Shown piece after piece: positions 1 through 11,528 of a stretch of DNA of 64,000 bases. The number at the start of each line of letters is the position of its first letter. The stretch's first letter is position 1. The position numbers and the translations under genes are program-made. The notes under the pieces were generated by a model that saw only the letters and a list, made by a program, of their open reading frames with translations, searched no databases and was not told the origin of the DNA. Source of the DNA: Euptelea pleiosperma (lineage: Eukaryota; Streptophyta; Magnoliopsida; Ranunculales; Eupteleaceae); assembly GCA_035048495.1 (NCBI GenBank), contig CM068553.1:937259-1001258 (forward strand). The letters run 5' to 3'.

Positions 1-30
1 ACTTTTAAATCTCTATGGTCACTAAAAGCG

Positions 31-420
31 TGTACAGTGGTTCATGCTGTTGTGACGTCTGTTAGCAAAGGTGTACTCTCTAATAGTATGCCACGTGGCT
101 AACACTGTTGTCAACGTGCGTCATCAAAGATTTATTCCACCAATAGGACCCTCCTCACTTTAAGGTAGATTTTTTTTTAAGCCAAATTTATTAAGGAACG
201 AAATTTCTATCTCTCACTCTCTCTACAACTACAAACTAATCAATTAGTAAAAAGTAGTTGCAGGTCCACCGAGGGACTGGCCAAACGTCCATAATGTCAG
301 CACCCTCTAATAGTGTGCCACGTGGCTCGTATTTGTGGGCTGTGACCGGCTGCGGTCACAGTTTTACTCCAAATCAATTAGTAAAAAGTAGTTGCAGAGT
401 CAATTGCGGCAAAATTCATG
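31..420. repeat. Core A fragments at the window edge
   Basis: Two pieces of the palindromic core A family lie here. One near 70-110 ends in GCCACGTGGC. The second (about 262-372) is a right arm running from GGTCCACCGAGGGACTGGCC to a G-box GCCACGTGGC, followed by a TGTGACCGGCTGCGGTCACA-like short palindrome. Left arms are missing, so both are truncated. No gene is visible. Confidence 0.6.
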
Positions 421-429
421 ATTTGGCAC

Positions 430-1717
430 AGAAATTGGTGGATTAATGATAATGATTAAAGTCGCAATAAAAAAAAAAAAGCTTATAACTGAAGCGAAAT
501 GATTTGATTTTTCCAGTGAGTTTTTCTTTACTTCTCCCAATCAAAAAATTTCCACATCTGCCTAAAATCTCATAACTGATGAATATGAGTAATGACCTCA
601 GTGACGGGGTCCAGGAATATTGTCATGGTCCACAGCGGAGCCACATGTAAATCAGTTTTTAAGTTCGAGCAATATTCATCATATGGACTGGGGTCCATGT
701 GATGCTCTCATGATGCACAGTAAGGTCATTGTACATAGCTGAAGGTACAATTTTGGTCCATGACAAAACACTATCACCTTGCACCATGACAACATTACTA
801 AGGTCCATGTGATCATTACTTCTGAATATATTTAGTGTTGCCACCATTATACGATAACATATTGATGATGGACTTGTTCTAAATGTCTGGCAACTGACAT
901 AAAGATAATTTGGCAATTAGTCAAATGGCCTAGTTCTACAAATTTTGAATGTACTTTCCTATGTGTAGGATAAAAACATTTACAAATAAAATGACAAATG
1001 ATCGTAAGGTTTACATAGATTGATTTTTCGATAAAACAATTTGAATATCAAAACTCATTTCTACATTTCTAACGGTTACAAAATGTAGATTACAAGTTGG
1101 ATGGCAGGGATCCCATGGGAGATCATGTTGGACAATACAACCGTACATATTGATCTATCCTTGCCATGGGAATCATGATCATGAAAATCAGTTCGTTCTT
1201 ATGTACTACATTAAAAGGCGACCTAAAGTATATAATAGTTTAATGGAATGATCTGGATTTTTTAAGTTTATTTTTCATTAGGTTAAGAATGTTAAAATGG
1301 ACTAAATTTTTTTTAGGATGGTTTCTGCGGCAGCAGGGTGGACAACTCATTATGTGGATGAATTATCAAACATGATCTCCATGTGAGCCCCACCACGGCA
1401 TGGAAGAAATCCGTGTAGCTGCACCATCCATATATTTAAGTTTATGGATGGTGCACATGTGATGCTCGTGATGTTTTATGTATTACATTACATCGAGTTT
1501 TGCTGCCTCTAATCTAGTAATTGTAGTTAGTGTATTTCTGTCATGAACCTTGATGTTGCACATCGATCGTCTTTATATATATATATATACTAACATGCTT
1601 TCCAGCTTGTGCTTTTATCTTACAGAGTTGTCTACTCGAGGACCCACCTCGTCCTTCCTGTGTTCAATATGCTCAAACTCATTTCTTACATCGTTTTTAT
1701 ATTTCTTTTTTCTTTTT
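430..1717. other. Intergenic, nothing recognised
   Basis: AT-rich DNA with only short chance reading frames and no recognisable domain. The stretch 625-950 has several GGTCCATG-type repeats and may be a decayed mobile element, but no clear termini were found. Confidence 0.4.
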
Positions 1718-2082
1718 CTAACAAGGTATACCTGGTACTTTTTCAAATGCAGAAGCACGATTTTTGTTATTACTCACCCTGTCATATGGCTACACTGACG
1801 GCATGGATGTTTATCCCACCCCTTGGTGGATAAACACACAAAAAATCACCGTGATTGATAATCTCTAACCATTAGATTTTAGTCCATTTTAAGGCGTGCT
1901 TATGGCCGTTGAATTCAACTATTTGTTTGAGTACTAAAAGCAACGGCTAAAAATCATCAAACAAGCTGATTTTGAGTATGATTGTCTACTCAGGGGTGGA
2001 CTAAACATCCATGCCGTTAGTGGACCCAGATGGCAGCGGTGAGTAACAAAAAACACACTTCCACATTTGATACCTTGTTACA
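1718..2082. repeat. Core B palindromic element with long inverted ends
   Basis: Left end (AACAAGGTAT ... TTGTTATTACTCACC) is mirrored at the right (GGTGAGTAACAAAAAACAC ... ATACCTTGTT). Inside is the core B palindrome: GGATGTTTATCCCACCCCTT in the left arm, an AATC...GATT region, then the mirror arm ending GGACTAAACATCCATGCCGT. A second copy with similar ends lies at 19820-20193. No open reading frame is present, so the element is non-autonomous. Confidence 0.6.
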
Positions 2083-2228
2083 TTTCTCACAACCCATATA
2101 ATTTTCCACCCTATAAACAAAGGCTTTAAATGTCTGTTAATGGCGGTTATAATGGGTTACATCAGTCAGGTCCGAGTAAAAAAAAGTTTAAAATATTTTA
2201 TATATATATTTTCAAAAAACTTCAGTAA

Positions 2229-2669
2229 TCTATATTCTATACCATTATAAGAGCCAAAACCGGTGTGTGACGTCTACGCGGGCTTCAATTAGTTGCCTCT
2301 CTATTTTAATGTCAAAACCTGGGTTGGGGTACACCCGTTCGGGCCTTCACACAAAGCTTGGTTCAGGTTGTCCAGCAATCCTCATCAACGATAATGAGGG
2401 ATCAGAGTTTAAGCCACGTAGCGCATTCTTAGAGACCACTGAACTTAGGGATGTTTGTATCATCCCTAAGTGGGCCTATATACCAAATATCAACTTGATT
2501 AGTGATTTCAAACCTTTGGATCTGGTTACCGCAAATAATGCTCAAAATCTACGGTAAAAAAATCAACCCTTGAAGGTATCGATATGGTCAGTGATCTCTA
2601 AGAGTGTGCCACGTGTAAGGTGATGCCACGTTAAGGTGTACGATGCACGTGGTGTGCATGTTCCCCTAG
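2229..2669 (+). mobile_element. Short Helitron-like element carrying core A
   Basis: The 5' end reads A|TCTATATTCTATACCATT, matching the TC start of plant Helitrons and resembling starts at 37739 (+) and 55701 (-). The 3' end has a hairpin with a perfect 6-bp stem (ATGCAC GTGGT GTGCAT, 2643-2659), then ten bases ending CTAG, followed by T. Between them lie a left arm (2415-2530) and a short right arm of core A (2583-2620). At about 440 bp it is non-autonomous. The exact 5' base (2229 or 2236) is uncertain because TCTATA is repeated. Confidence 0.6.
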
Positions 2670-3310
2670 TTAAAATAATACACATTATTCCCATTAAAAC
2701 AGCTGTTATAATGCTAAACCCTTTTCTTTCCGATTTGAGCATTATTTTCGAAATGACATAACAGTGTTCGGAGCGTTACCGGCTGTTTTTTAAACCATGT
2801 CAAAATCTACTGGCCATTGAAAGCGTATTGCCCCCTATCCCATCATGTCTCCTTCGGCCTCTTGACTGCGGTGGCTACACGATTTAAACGAGAGACGAAT
2901 GGAAGATCTTGATGGAATGGAGATTCGTGAGTAAAACTTTGATAATGCCAGATGTCCGTGATATCGATCAACCTTGATGATGGACTGCCTGCATAGATTT
3001 TGACTCATCCCTAAGTGAACCTAAGCATACCAAAAATCAGCCTGATTAGTGATTTCTAACAGTTAGATACGTGTCTCGGACTGTTGTCCGTCGTCAATAT
3101 GTCGATGATATCACAGATTTATTTTAGATTCTTTATCAATATGGTGCGTTCGAGGGAGCTTTTCTCCGAGATTTTAAGGTTGAGTGTCGTAGTTGAGGTG
3201 GGAAAATGGTTTGCGCTCTCCCACTTGGAGATCAAATTAAATCTCCTTGGCCGGAGAGAGCGCCATGTGCCCTACTTTAATGCAAAATATCAATTTTTTA
3301 AGAAAACAGC
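2670..3310. other. Intergenic with a core A left-arm fragment
   Basis: No gene is seen. 3000-3080 is a truncated core A left arm (CATCCCTAAGTGAACC, then AAATCAGCCTGATTAGTGAT). 2690-2830 has several TAACGG/CCGTTA blocks like the family C elements described below. Confidence 0.45.
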
Positions 3311-3792
3311 CAGGGCCATCTCGATACAAGTTGTGGCCTAAGGTGAAAACCCTATATAAGACCTTTTTATATTTAATATACTACTATATATGATATTAAT
3401 AAAAAATTAAATTCTTTATGTTATTGAAAATCTTTGTATAAAAACCATTCTTGATAATAAAGAACTACGAAAAAAAAGTTAGATGTAGAGGACTCCAGGT
3501 GTAATCGATGCAGAGGACTCTAGTAGCCCTACATAGATCAATTTTTGGGCACAATGACTAAAAATCAGCTTGATTGATTATCTGTAGCCATTGGATTTAA
3601 TACCCAATAAAACATGATTGAATCCAACGACTAGAATCATGTCCCAGAAAGTACTTAAAATCTATGACTAGAGATAATCAATCAGGTTGAGTTTTGGTTT
3701 GTCTATCCAATCAAGGGTGGGCTAAAAATTCATGTGGTTAGTGGGACTTATTTCACCAAGGCCTTAATGGCCTTAGGGTACAGCCGGCCCTA
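3311..3792. mobile_element. hAT-like non-autonomous element carrying core B
   Basis: Termini CAGGGCCATCTCG and CAGCCGGCCCTA form an imperfect inverted repeat. Flanks AAAACAGC (3303-3310) and AAAACACC (3793-3800) fit an 8-bp hAT-type target duplication with one mismatch. The interior holds a core B palindrome (3535-3745) and a GA-rich stretch with the repeated word AGAGGACTC. A reverse-complement copy lies at about 53572-54070. Confidence 0.6.
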
Positions 3793-4427
3793 AAAACACC
3801 TATTGTTTTAACACACAAAAATACAAAAACATCTTTTTCTACATAATTAAAATAATCTCTAAAAGTTGACAAGTGGCTATCTCTCTCTCTATCTCTGTCT
3901 CTCTCTAGTGTGGGGGAGGATATGAATATAATCTGATGGTGGAAGAGCAAACTTTGGGGCGTTCAACTTTCAGTGGGCCCCAAAAACTTTGTGGGGCCCA
4001 CTGAAGAGAGGGACCCAGCTCCTTTTCTGGCCCAAAAGCAACTTTCACTACTCTACGTACATGGGTGTCTAAGCTTTAAAATATAATCTTGGGGTTTCGA
4101 GCTTTCATATCGTGCCACCCATCTTTAATATGTGAAGGAAAAAGGTTGTCGTGAGTTTCACTCTTTTACCTTGAAGTTTACTTACTAACGAATGTGAGAG
4201 AGAAATATGTGGTGATCTTCGTGTTCTCTTTTTCAAAAATCGACCTCACTTTCGATCTACATGTTGGTTGGCTCGTCAAACCAATTTTGCAGGACCGAGG
4301 AGAGACAACCACGATGGCCACGTTTCGCGTTTTTAAGTCTTATATTATCTTCTTGGTTACCAAAAATAAAATTAAAATAAAAACGTTGTCGGAGATCTTT
4401 GCCTAATATCCATTACTAGCTGCTTCT

Positions 4428-4960
4428 AGGGCATCTTCAACAGGCTCCCTATTCTAGCTTTTTCTCCCTAGAGTAGGGACTTCTTTGGCTGCAAAACTAA
4501 CTCCAACACCCTCGTTAATTAGTTGACTCGCTACTTTAGGGGCTACTCAACTAACTCCCTACATGTAGGGAGGAGCCAATAGGCTCGCCATACTACAGAT
4601 AATTTCCTACTTTTTTTTTTCGTTTTTTTCTTTGTCAAAACATGTACTCTTCTTCAAAAATCAGCCTGATTAGTGATTTATAAGCGTTGGATTGGAGTCA
4701 GTCTCATGAGTTGATTTTGACCGTGGGAATTTGATGTGCAAGGATCAAAAGATTTGAAATCGGTTATCAGATTTATTTTTGCTTTGAAGGCCTATCTAGG
4801 TATTTGCCAAACATCTAAACGGTCAACATCCTCTAAAAATGTGCAGTGTGGCTCATATTTTGGGCGATCATCTGTCAGATTGACTCCCTACTCTAAAATA
4901 ACTTTCACTACTTTTCTCTAAAATTTAGGGAAAAAATAAGGAGCTGAAATGCTCTTAAAG
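4428..4960. repeat. MITE-like element with a core A copy inside
   Basis: Left end GGGCATCTTCAACAGGCTCC and right end GGAGCTGAAATGCTCTTA are roughly inverted repeats, and CCCTACTCTA/TAGAGTAGGG words recur subterminally. Inside, 4660-4870 is a full but diverged core A (left arm AAAATCAGCCTGATTAGTG; right arm GGTATTTGCCAAACATCTA). Superfamily is not clear; a 3-bp duplication is possible but not convincing. Confidence 0.4.
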
Positions 4961-5396
4961 CATCTGATTAATCCTGTAGGGCACGTAAAAGTCATCCCTT
5001 CCCTGTGTGCCTGATGTACTAGGATAAATCGCAGGGGGTATGGCTTCCCAAGGAGTCGAAGTCAGGACCTCCTGCTAACTATGTCGTGATCATGGACTTA
5101 ACTAGGATGTAATTATTTCTCCTTTTCGCTTGTTTTAAAATATATTTTATTGCTTTTCAAAAAGAAAAGATTTCCATTATTTTCATTTAATTTTTTTATT
5201 ATTATTTAAATAGCATAAGGTGTATGTTAATTTGCTGCTCCCTAAGATCCATTTATTATTTTACCCAGACATGCAGGTAGATAGGACCCACCTAGTATAT
5301 TTTTTATGTCAAAATCAACTTAATTGAATGGTTGAAATCTCGTCCAACCCCATCACGTTGTTTTTAATGGCCAATTGATAATAGAAACAAATAAGC
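4961..5396. other. Intergenic upstream of the NAC gene
   Basis: AT-rich, with no gene and no confident repeat. It probably contains the distal promoter of the NAC gene. Confidence 0.4.
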
Positions 5397-5440
5397 GTGG
5401 GACGCAAAGACCCCAGTAGAGCACTAAAGGAACTCTACCA

Positions 5441-5508
5441 CACGTGTGGTATTAATGAAATTGAATCACGTGCATTGCACGTGTCCTCTCAACTACGTAT
5501 ATATAAAT
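5441..5508 (+). promoter_or_regulatory. Proximal promoter of the NAC gene: three G-boxes and a TATA box
   Basis: CACGTG occurs at 5441-5446, 5467-5472 and 5478-5483. The last two form a perfect hairpin, CACGTGC ATT GCACGTG. TATATAAATA follows at 5499-5508, so transcription should start near 5530, giving a leader of about 150 bases. G-boxes are bound by bZIP and bHLH factors. That they regulate this gene is inference. The leader contains a direct repeat of CCCACCTTATTTCTTC. Confidence 0.6.
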
Positions 5509-5679
5509 ACCCAACATTCCATATCACACCCACCTTATTTCTTCATCATCTCTTACCCACCTTATTTCTTCTCCGTCACTCTTCATACCTTCCATTCTTT
5601 TTTTTTTTTTCTAATTTTTCGATAGAACCTTCCACTCTTCTTCTCTTTTAACCACTAGCGTGTCTACGACTCTCTTCCA

Positions 5680-7149
5680 ATGCCGGAAGACATGAGCTTG
5701 TCAGTGAACGGGCAGTCTCGGGTCCCTCCAGGTTTCAGGTTTCATCCAACGGAAGAAGAGCTCTTGCATTACTACTTGAGGAAGAAAGTGGCATACCAGA
5801 AGATCGACTTGGATGTAATCCGAGAAGTCGATCTTAATAAGCTAGAGCCATGGGATATACAAGGTGCTGCTTCCATAACCATCTTTTTCCCATTTTGCGC
5901 ATGCATTACTATTAGCCTCTGTATGATTTGTATGATGATCAACAAAAAGTTTTACAGAAAAAAAAAGATTTGTATGTTAGAAAGTGTACGTTGATGCAGA
6001 AAAAAGTTTTATAACATTTAGGCTCTATATGTTCCATGACTTGTTTTAATGTTAATGTTGGTGTTGAATTGAAATTCTGCAGAGAAATGCAAAATAGGAT
6101 CCGGCCCACAAAACGACTGGTACTTCTTCAGCCACAAAGACAAGAAGTACCCAACGGGGACTCGGACTAATCGCGCAACAGCGGTCGGATTCTGGAAAGC
6201 GACTGGCCGTGATAAGATCATCCATAGCAGCTTCAAACGAATCGGAATGAGGAAAACTCTAGTGTTTTATAAGGGTAGAGCCCCACATGGCCAAAAATCA
6301 GATTGGATCATGCACGAATACAGACTCGACGACAACACCACCGATACCAAGGTAAGCCTTTATATATTTTTTGAATTCTGCGAACAAACTTCTATCTGGC
6401 TTATATAGTTTGTAATCCAGGCCAGTAATTCAACGGGAGAGATGACACAGGAAGACGGATGGGTGGTGTGCCGTGTTTTCAAGAAGAAAAATCACTACAA
6501 GACAGTAGACAACCCTAGCAACTCCTCGATCATGTCTGATACGAACACACAGATGCTTGGTTCGAGTAATGATGGATCATTGGACCAGATTCTTGAATAC
6601 ATGGGAAGGACGAGTTGCAAGGAGGAATCTGAAACCAGCAAAAATATCAAAATCAACATGATCACCAGCAACAACAACAACAACAACAACAACAAACACA
6701 TAATTAGACTTGACTATGGGGTCCATGAAAGATTCAAGCAACTTCAGGAGCTAGAGTGCCCAACTCTCCCACCAATTTTGAATGATTGCAGATGTCTCGA
6801 TCAGGTCTCTAGTAGTCAAGTTTGCTATCAACCGATAGATGTTCAAGTTGTTACGGAGGCTGAAGCTTCAGTCACCAGCCAAGGCAGTGATAATCTGAAT
6901 TCGGTTTACAACACTGAACCGGGTCCTAATGACTGGGTCTCCCTGGACCGCCTTATCGCCTCCCATCTCAATGGCCAAACAGATACATCCAAGCAACTTG
7001 CTTGTTTGAATGATCCCAATCCCGCCTTCTACTCCACCACTGATCATGATCTCCAAATACTACAAGTACGCTCAGCCAACAGATTGTATCATAGCGTCCA
7101 GGACTATAACAGCGAAATTGATCTGTGGAGCTTCATCCGACCATCGTAG
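5680..7149 (+). CDS. NST1: NAC transcription factor, NST/SND1 secondary-wall clade
   Basis: Three exons give 393 residues: 5680-5863, 6083-6351 and 6421-7149; all introns are GT-AG. The NAC DNA-binding domain covers about residues 15-175, from [19 protein letters not shown] through [20 protein letters not shown] and [10 protein letters not shown] to [12 protein letters not shown]. The two intron positions are those usual for NAC genes. The N-terminus MSLSVNGQS and C-terminal motifs [16 protein letters not shown] (322-337) and DLWSF (385-389) are typical of the NST1/NST3 (SND1) group rather than VND or SMB. Members of this group switch on cellulose, xylan and lignin genes in fibres, acting in the nucleus through MYB46/83-type factors. 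A run of eight Asn near residue 235 is the only low-complexity feature. Which NST paralogue this is cannot be decided here. Confidence 0.93.
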
Positions 7150-7486
7150 TCGTCAATGGACCCACCATGTCACGTATCAAATGCCTCTGTATAGGATTTC
7201 TCTAGTCAGATTATATAGAGTTACATTGTATGTGTGACATATATACATAAATTGGAAGAATTCTAGGCTGAGGTGGCATTGTCAACCATTAATATCATAC
7301 TTAATATAATAATATCAGACTGTACGTCTTTCATTTCACCATTCATGTCAAGGGATGGAGGTGGGGGGGAATCTTTTTTACCACTAATTATGCCCTAATT
7401 TATATCCCCACGTCCTTCAAGGGTTACCATAAAGAGAGCATTTCTCACAAATTAACTCCGTTAAAAGAGGAAAAAAATTGATGTGT
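7150..7486. other. 3' region of the NAC gene
   Basis: Contains the probable 3' untranslated region and AT-rich spacer up to the next transposon. No separate gene is seen. Confidence 0.4.
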
Positions 7487-7495
7487 GAAAATGGC

Positions 7496-8886
7496 GGAAA
7501 AATTTTAGATGCAGAGGATGAGTGGTTAATCTGGACCACTCATCCTCACTTTTTAGAAACCCAGATTAACCGGGGTTAGTCTTTTAAATATTTTAAAAAC
7601 TATTTTTAATTAGTAATTAGTTTTCGCTTTCTTAAAAAAAAACTAAAAAACAAAACCGTTTTTTAGAAATCAGAAATCATTTCTCCTAAATCCTACCTTG
7701 CAACCCTCCTTCACGATTTGCTCCTTCCGAGGAACTGTTTGTCGGAACCGGTGATCTGAAGCCCGTATCTGGAGGTCTAAAGCACTTGTGTAGGGACCAC
7801 CAAAAGGTGAGACTCTCTCTATCTCTCTCCCAGGCAACAAATAAGTACTGATTAATAGCGTTATAACTAATAATCTAAACTAAATTCAAGAAATTAGGTA
7901 GAATAGGATCAACTAATAATCTGACAGCGACAGAGGAAAAAAAACCAGCGGTGCATGAACTGGTAATGCACAGAGGAATTTCTCTTACTATGTAGTATGT
8001 ACTAATATGGGACTAGTAAATCTTGTCAAACACGTGACAACTTGATGTCACAACCCACAATAAGAGCAACGTGGCACACTATTAGAGGGCGCTGACCATA
8101 TGGATGTTTGGCCAGTCCCTCGGTGGTCTTGCAAACCAAATATCAGTCTGATTAGTGATTTACAACCTTTGAATCTTTCCACCCAAATCAGAGCTCATTA
8201 ATGCTCAAATCTACAGTTAATATCAACCCATGAAAATAATTTCAATCCAACGCTTAGAAATCACTAATCAAGCTGATTTTTTGGTTTCAGGTCCATAAGG
8301 GACTGGCCAAACATCCATACAGTCAACGCCCTCTAATAGTGTGCCAAATGGCTCTTGTTGTGGGTTGTGACCGGCTTCGGTCAAAACCCGTTGTGACACA
8401 AGTTTTACTTATATGGACCACTCAACTGTACTACCATCACATTTTCTTGCTTAAAACACAACCCCTAGTAGCTGTTAAGTAAAACCATGATGGAATGCAG
8501 TACTATCTTAGCCCATCCCTCTCATCTCTAGACCCGCAGCTTCAAATGCCCAATCGGGTCATGTAAATTTGACCTGTGGTTCACGGAGGATCTCTCCCTA
8601 TGGCGGTCCCCACACGGTGCTTCAGATCTATGGGGACGACGAGTTTGACGTTGGTAGGGAAAAGGTGAAGAGGGATTCTGAGAACAAGAGGCTTGTGGTT
8701 AGAAGGGAGGAAGGTTGAGCCAAGAAAGGGAGGTTTTTGTTTTATAAAATAACTTATTAAAAATGGTTTTTAAAATATTCGAAAGACTTACCTCGGTTAA
8801 TCTGGGTTTCAAAAAAGTGAGGATGAGTGGTCCAGATTAACCACTCATCCTCTGCATCCAAAACCCTCGGCATCTAAATTTTTTCC
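7496..8886. mobile_element. Mutator-like element with long inverted repeats
   Basis: The element starts GGAAAAATTTTAGATGC and ends GCATCTAAATTTTTTCC. It is flanked by GAAAATGGC (7487-7495) and GAAAATTGC (8887-8895), a 9-bp target duplication with one mismatch. Inverted repeats extend well over 100 bp: AGAGGATGAGTGGTTAATCT on the left is mirrored at 8825-8855, then ATTTTAAAAACTATTTTTAA is mirrored near 8755-8790. Weaker similarity reaches about 300 bp inward (GATCTGAAG ... GGGACC on both sides). No transposase frame is present. A core A element (8011-8407) is inserted in its centre. Confidence 0.8.
8011..8407. mobile_element. Core A element (A2 frame) nested in the Mutator-like element
   Basis: Flanks CTAATATGG (8002-8010) and CTTATATGG (8408-8416) are a 9-bp duplication with one mismatch. 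Termini resemble the A2 frame (TAAAACTTGTGTCACAA type). The left arm runs from AACGTGGCACACTATTAGAG to AATCAGTCTGATTAGTGATT; the right arm mirrors it from AATCACTAATCAAGCTGATT to TAGTGTGCCAAATGGCTC. The right G-box has decayed to CAAATG. Confidence 0.7.
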
Positions 8887-8914
8887 GAAAATTGCTAGAT
8901 GCATTGATGTTGCT

Positions 8915-9185
8915 ACGTGGCATACTATTATTGTGTCCACCGACCGTATGGATGTTTGGCCCACCCATTGGTGTGGATGTAGACACCAAAATCAGCCTGA
9001 TTGGTTATCTCTAGTTATTGGATTTTAGCACTTTTTAAGGAGTGTTTATAGCTGTTGGATTCAAGCATTTTTTTTTGTTACTATATCCAACAGCTAGAAA
9101 TCTTCAGACAAGCTGATTTTTGGTGTGAGATAAACATCCTTGCGATCAGTCGGCCCAAAAAGTGTGTTATATGGACTTTTTGGAG
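8915..9185. repeat. Core B palindromic repeat
   Basis: Left arm GGATGTTTGGCCCACCCATT ... AATCAGCCTGATTGGTTATC; right arm GCTAGAAATCTTCAGACAAG ... AACATCCTTGCGATCAGTC. The arms pair across a short centre near 9050. It begins directly after the Mutator-like element, with GCTACGTGGCATAC. Outer termini were not defined. Confidence 0.5.
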
Positions 9186-10060
9186 GCCCATCCATCGGTA
9201 CATCAAGCAATTTACTGAATTTTTTTGCCTCATGACTAAGGGCATCACGCAAAACAGGGCCGGTCATCTATACAGGGATGTGAGGCCCACATGATTTTAC
9301 AAGAGAATAGTTTAAAAAATTCTGTGGATCCGACCTCCCATTGATGGCGTTCCTTTCTTTACGTGAAATCCACTTCGCTTGGTATGGGTTTGAGCCTATG
9401 CTTCAATTGATCAGGGCGTGTGTCTGGAAGGCACGACCCCAAAACGAGAAATTATTGGCTTAGTAAATATGATTAAGGAAAGTGATTAAACATAATTTTT
9501 AAATAATTTTCAACTGGCCTAAATTATATTAGGGTTGGGCTTAGGGGACCCTGAGCCCGACCCACAGAGGCTCAGGCTCCGAGGATCCCCATTTTTCTGC
9601 CCCTCTAGTGTTCACACGCTTGGCCGTGGATTTCAGGAATCCAACGGTGGTTGTCAGCGCCCCCAAAAGTGAAATGTTATGCCAGCTTGTCGAGCGTACA
9701 AACATGAGAGGGGTAAGAAAAATGGGGGTCCTTGGAGCCTGAGAATATAGTAAGCCCATTAAATGATGACAGTCACTAACACCTAGGGTTGTTAATGGAC
9801 CAGGTTTGACCAACCCGGGACAAATGTAGCTACGGGCTCAAGCCTGGCCTAGTCCATTACAAGCACATGAATGCCAATCCCCGCTCAATATGTGTTTGTA
9901 CGGCCAAGCCCCAGCTCATTTATCATGTAGGCCTTAAAATCAATCCCTGGCCCAGCTCATTGGGCCTGTCAATCAAACCAAATTTAAGGACCGTTCCAGT
10001 CACACGCCTAAAAACCCATTGGGCAAGCACAGTCAATTAACACCCCTCTAATAACTATAT
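9186..10060. repeat. Repeat-derived intergenic stretch with a hAT-like end pair
   Basis: 9536-9770 holds a GGGTTGGGCTTAGG start and GAGCCTGAG words, like the small element at 26229-26411. 9784-10041 starts TAGGGTTGTTAATGG and ends CAATTAACACCCCTCTA, a hAT-style pair, but no 8-bp duplication is visible. No coding potential is evident. Confidence 0.35.
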
Positions 10061-11432
10061 ATCCTGCATGTGGATTCTGCCAAATATTACCCCCTCTATT
10101 GAAAAAAAACAAAAAGTGGCACAATTTTTTGACCGACTTTCCTATAATTTGGTCCCCCCAAAATCATACTGATAGGGGATTCCTAGCCATTGGATTTTAG
10201 CATTTTTTTTTCATCGTAGAATTCATAAGCAGGCTCATGGGTGGAAAACATTTTGGTCAAAACCCATGACGAAAAAAATGCTCAAATACAGCTGGAAAAT
10301 TACCTACCAGGTGGATTTTTAACGTGTAGGTTCATCGTGGAGGGACAAATCTCTGTGCTTCGCATGAAAAAGAAGTTTGGATTACATATCTCGAGGTAAC
10401 ACATATTTTGACACATATTCAGCCCTAATTTTCAAATGGGTCAAGATCTCGGGACAACCATTTTTGACAACCATTTGGCGTACCCACATAGAAGATGAAT
10501 CACTGGCGGGTGCTATAAGCCTGGGAGAGGGCCACCATGGATTACATTAATGGTGCCATGTGGCTGAGCTGCCCCAAGAGCTGTCAAAGGCCAAGCTAGC
10601 TGCATATTTGGCTCCTCCTCCCCACCTACATCTCGGTAGGGATGATCTGATTCCTGTTGGACGATGAACTATGTAGTTCTAGATGGCGCGCATGTCTCAA
10701 ACTTCGACACTTATGTGTCTCATCAACTCTGTACCGATGAAAGGCGTAAAATTAGTTTATATCACCATATTTTCCTTCCTCAATCTGCCTAACCTTAGGA
10801 AGAAGAAATGAGGTCGTATCAGGCTAGAAGAAGTGGAATACTTGGACTCTGAAAACCTTTCATCGCTGGTAACTGCTACTCCTCCTGGGTTCGCAAGTTG
10901 TTAGTCTCCCACCATCATCTTTCTTAGCTCTCTTTTGTTGAATCCATGTTCTTGGTCCACTAATGGGTTATACGAGCTGACCTCTCGGGAGACTAGCCCC
11001 AACGAGCATGTTTCTCTTATCAACCACCTCATGTGGCCATCACTGTGAGCTCCATTTCAACTCCTTGTTCTCATTCGCCAACTCTTTCATTCTAATCATA
11101 TGTTCTTGTTTGCAACCTGAGCATGTCGGACATTTGATGCTCGATTCTCTTTCCTCCTGTCGATCCCTATCTCCTTGTAGAAGGACCTACAGCCAAGGCG
11201 GGTAGGTTGTGTGCGGTCTAACTTCTCGTCTTACTTGCAAGCTACGCTGTCAGTTTTCAAAAACAACTCCAAAAATGTGTGGTTAAAATTTTTCCAACAG
11301 GATCCGACCAAGAGTCTGTCTAGAGGCAGCTTAGATCAAGATCGAGTATAAGGAGAACAATGACCGACCTAGGTGTATATTAGTCTAATATCAAGTTTTA
11401 TATTATGCCGAGGTCCTAGGTCGAGAGCTGGA

Positions 11433-11528
<96 letters not shown>

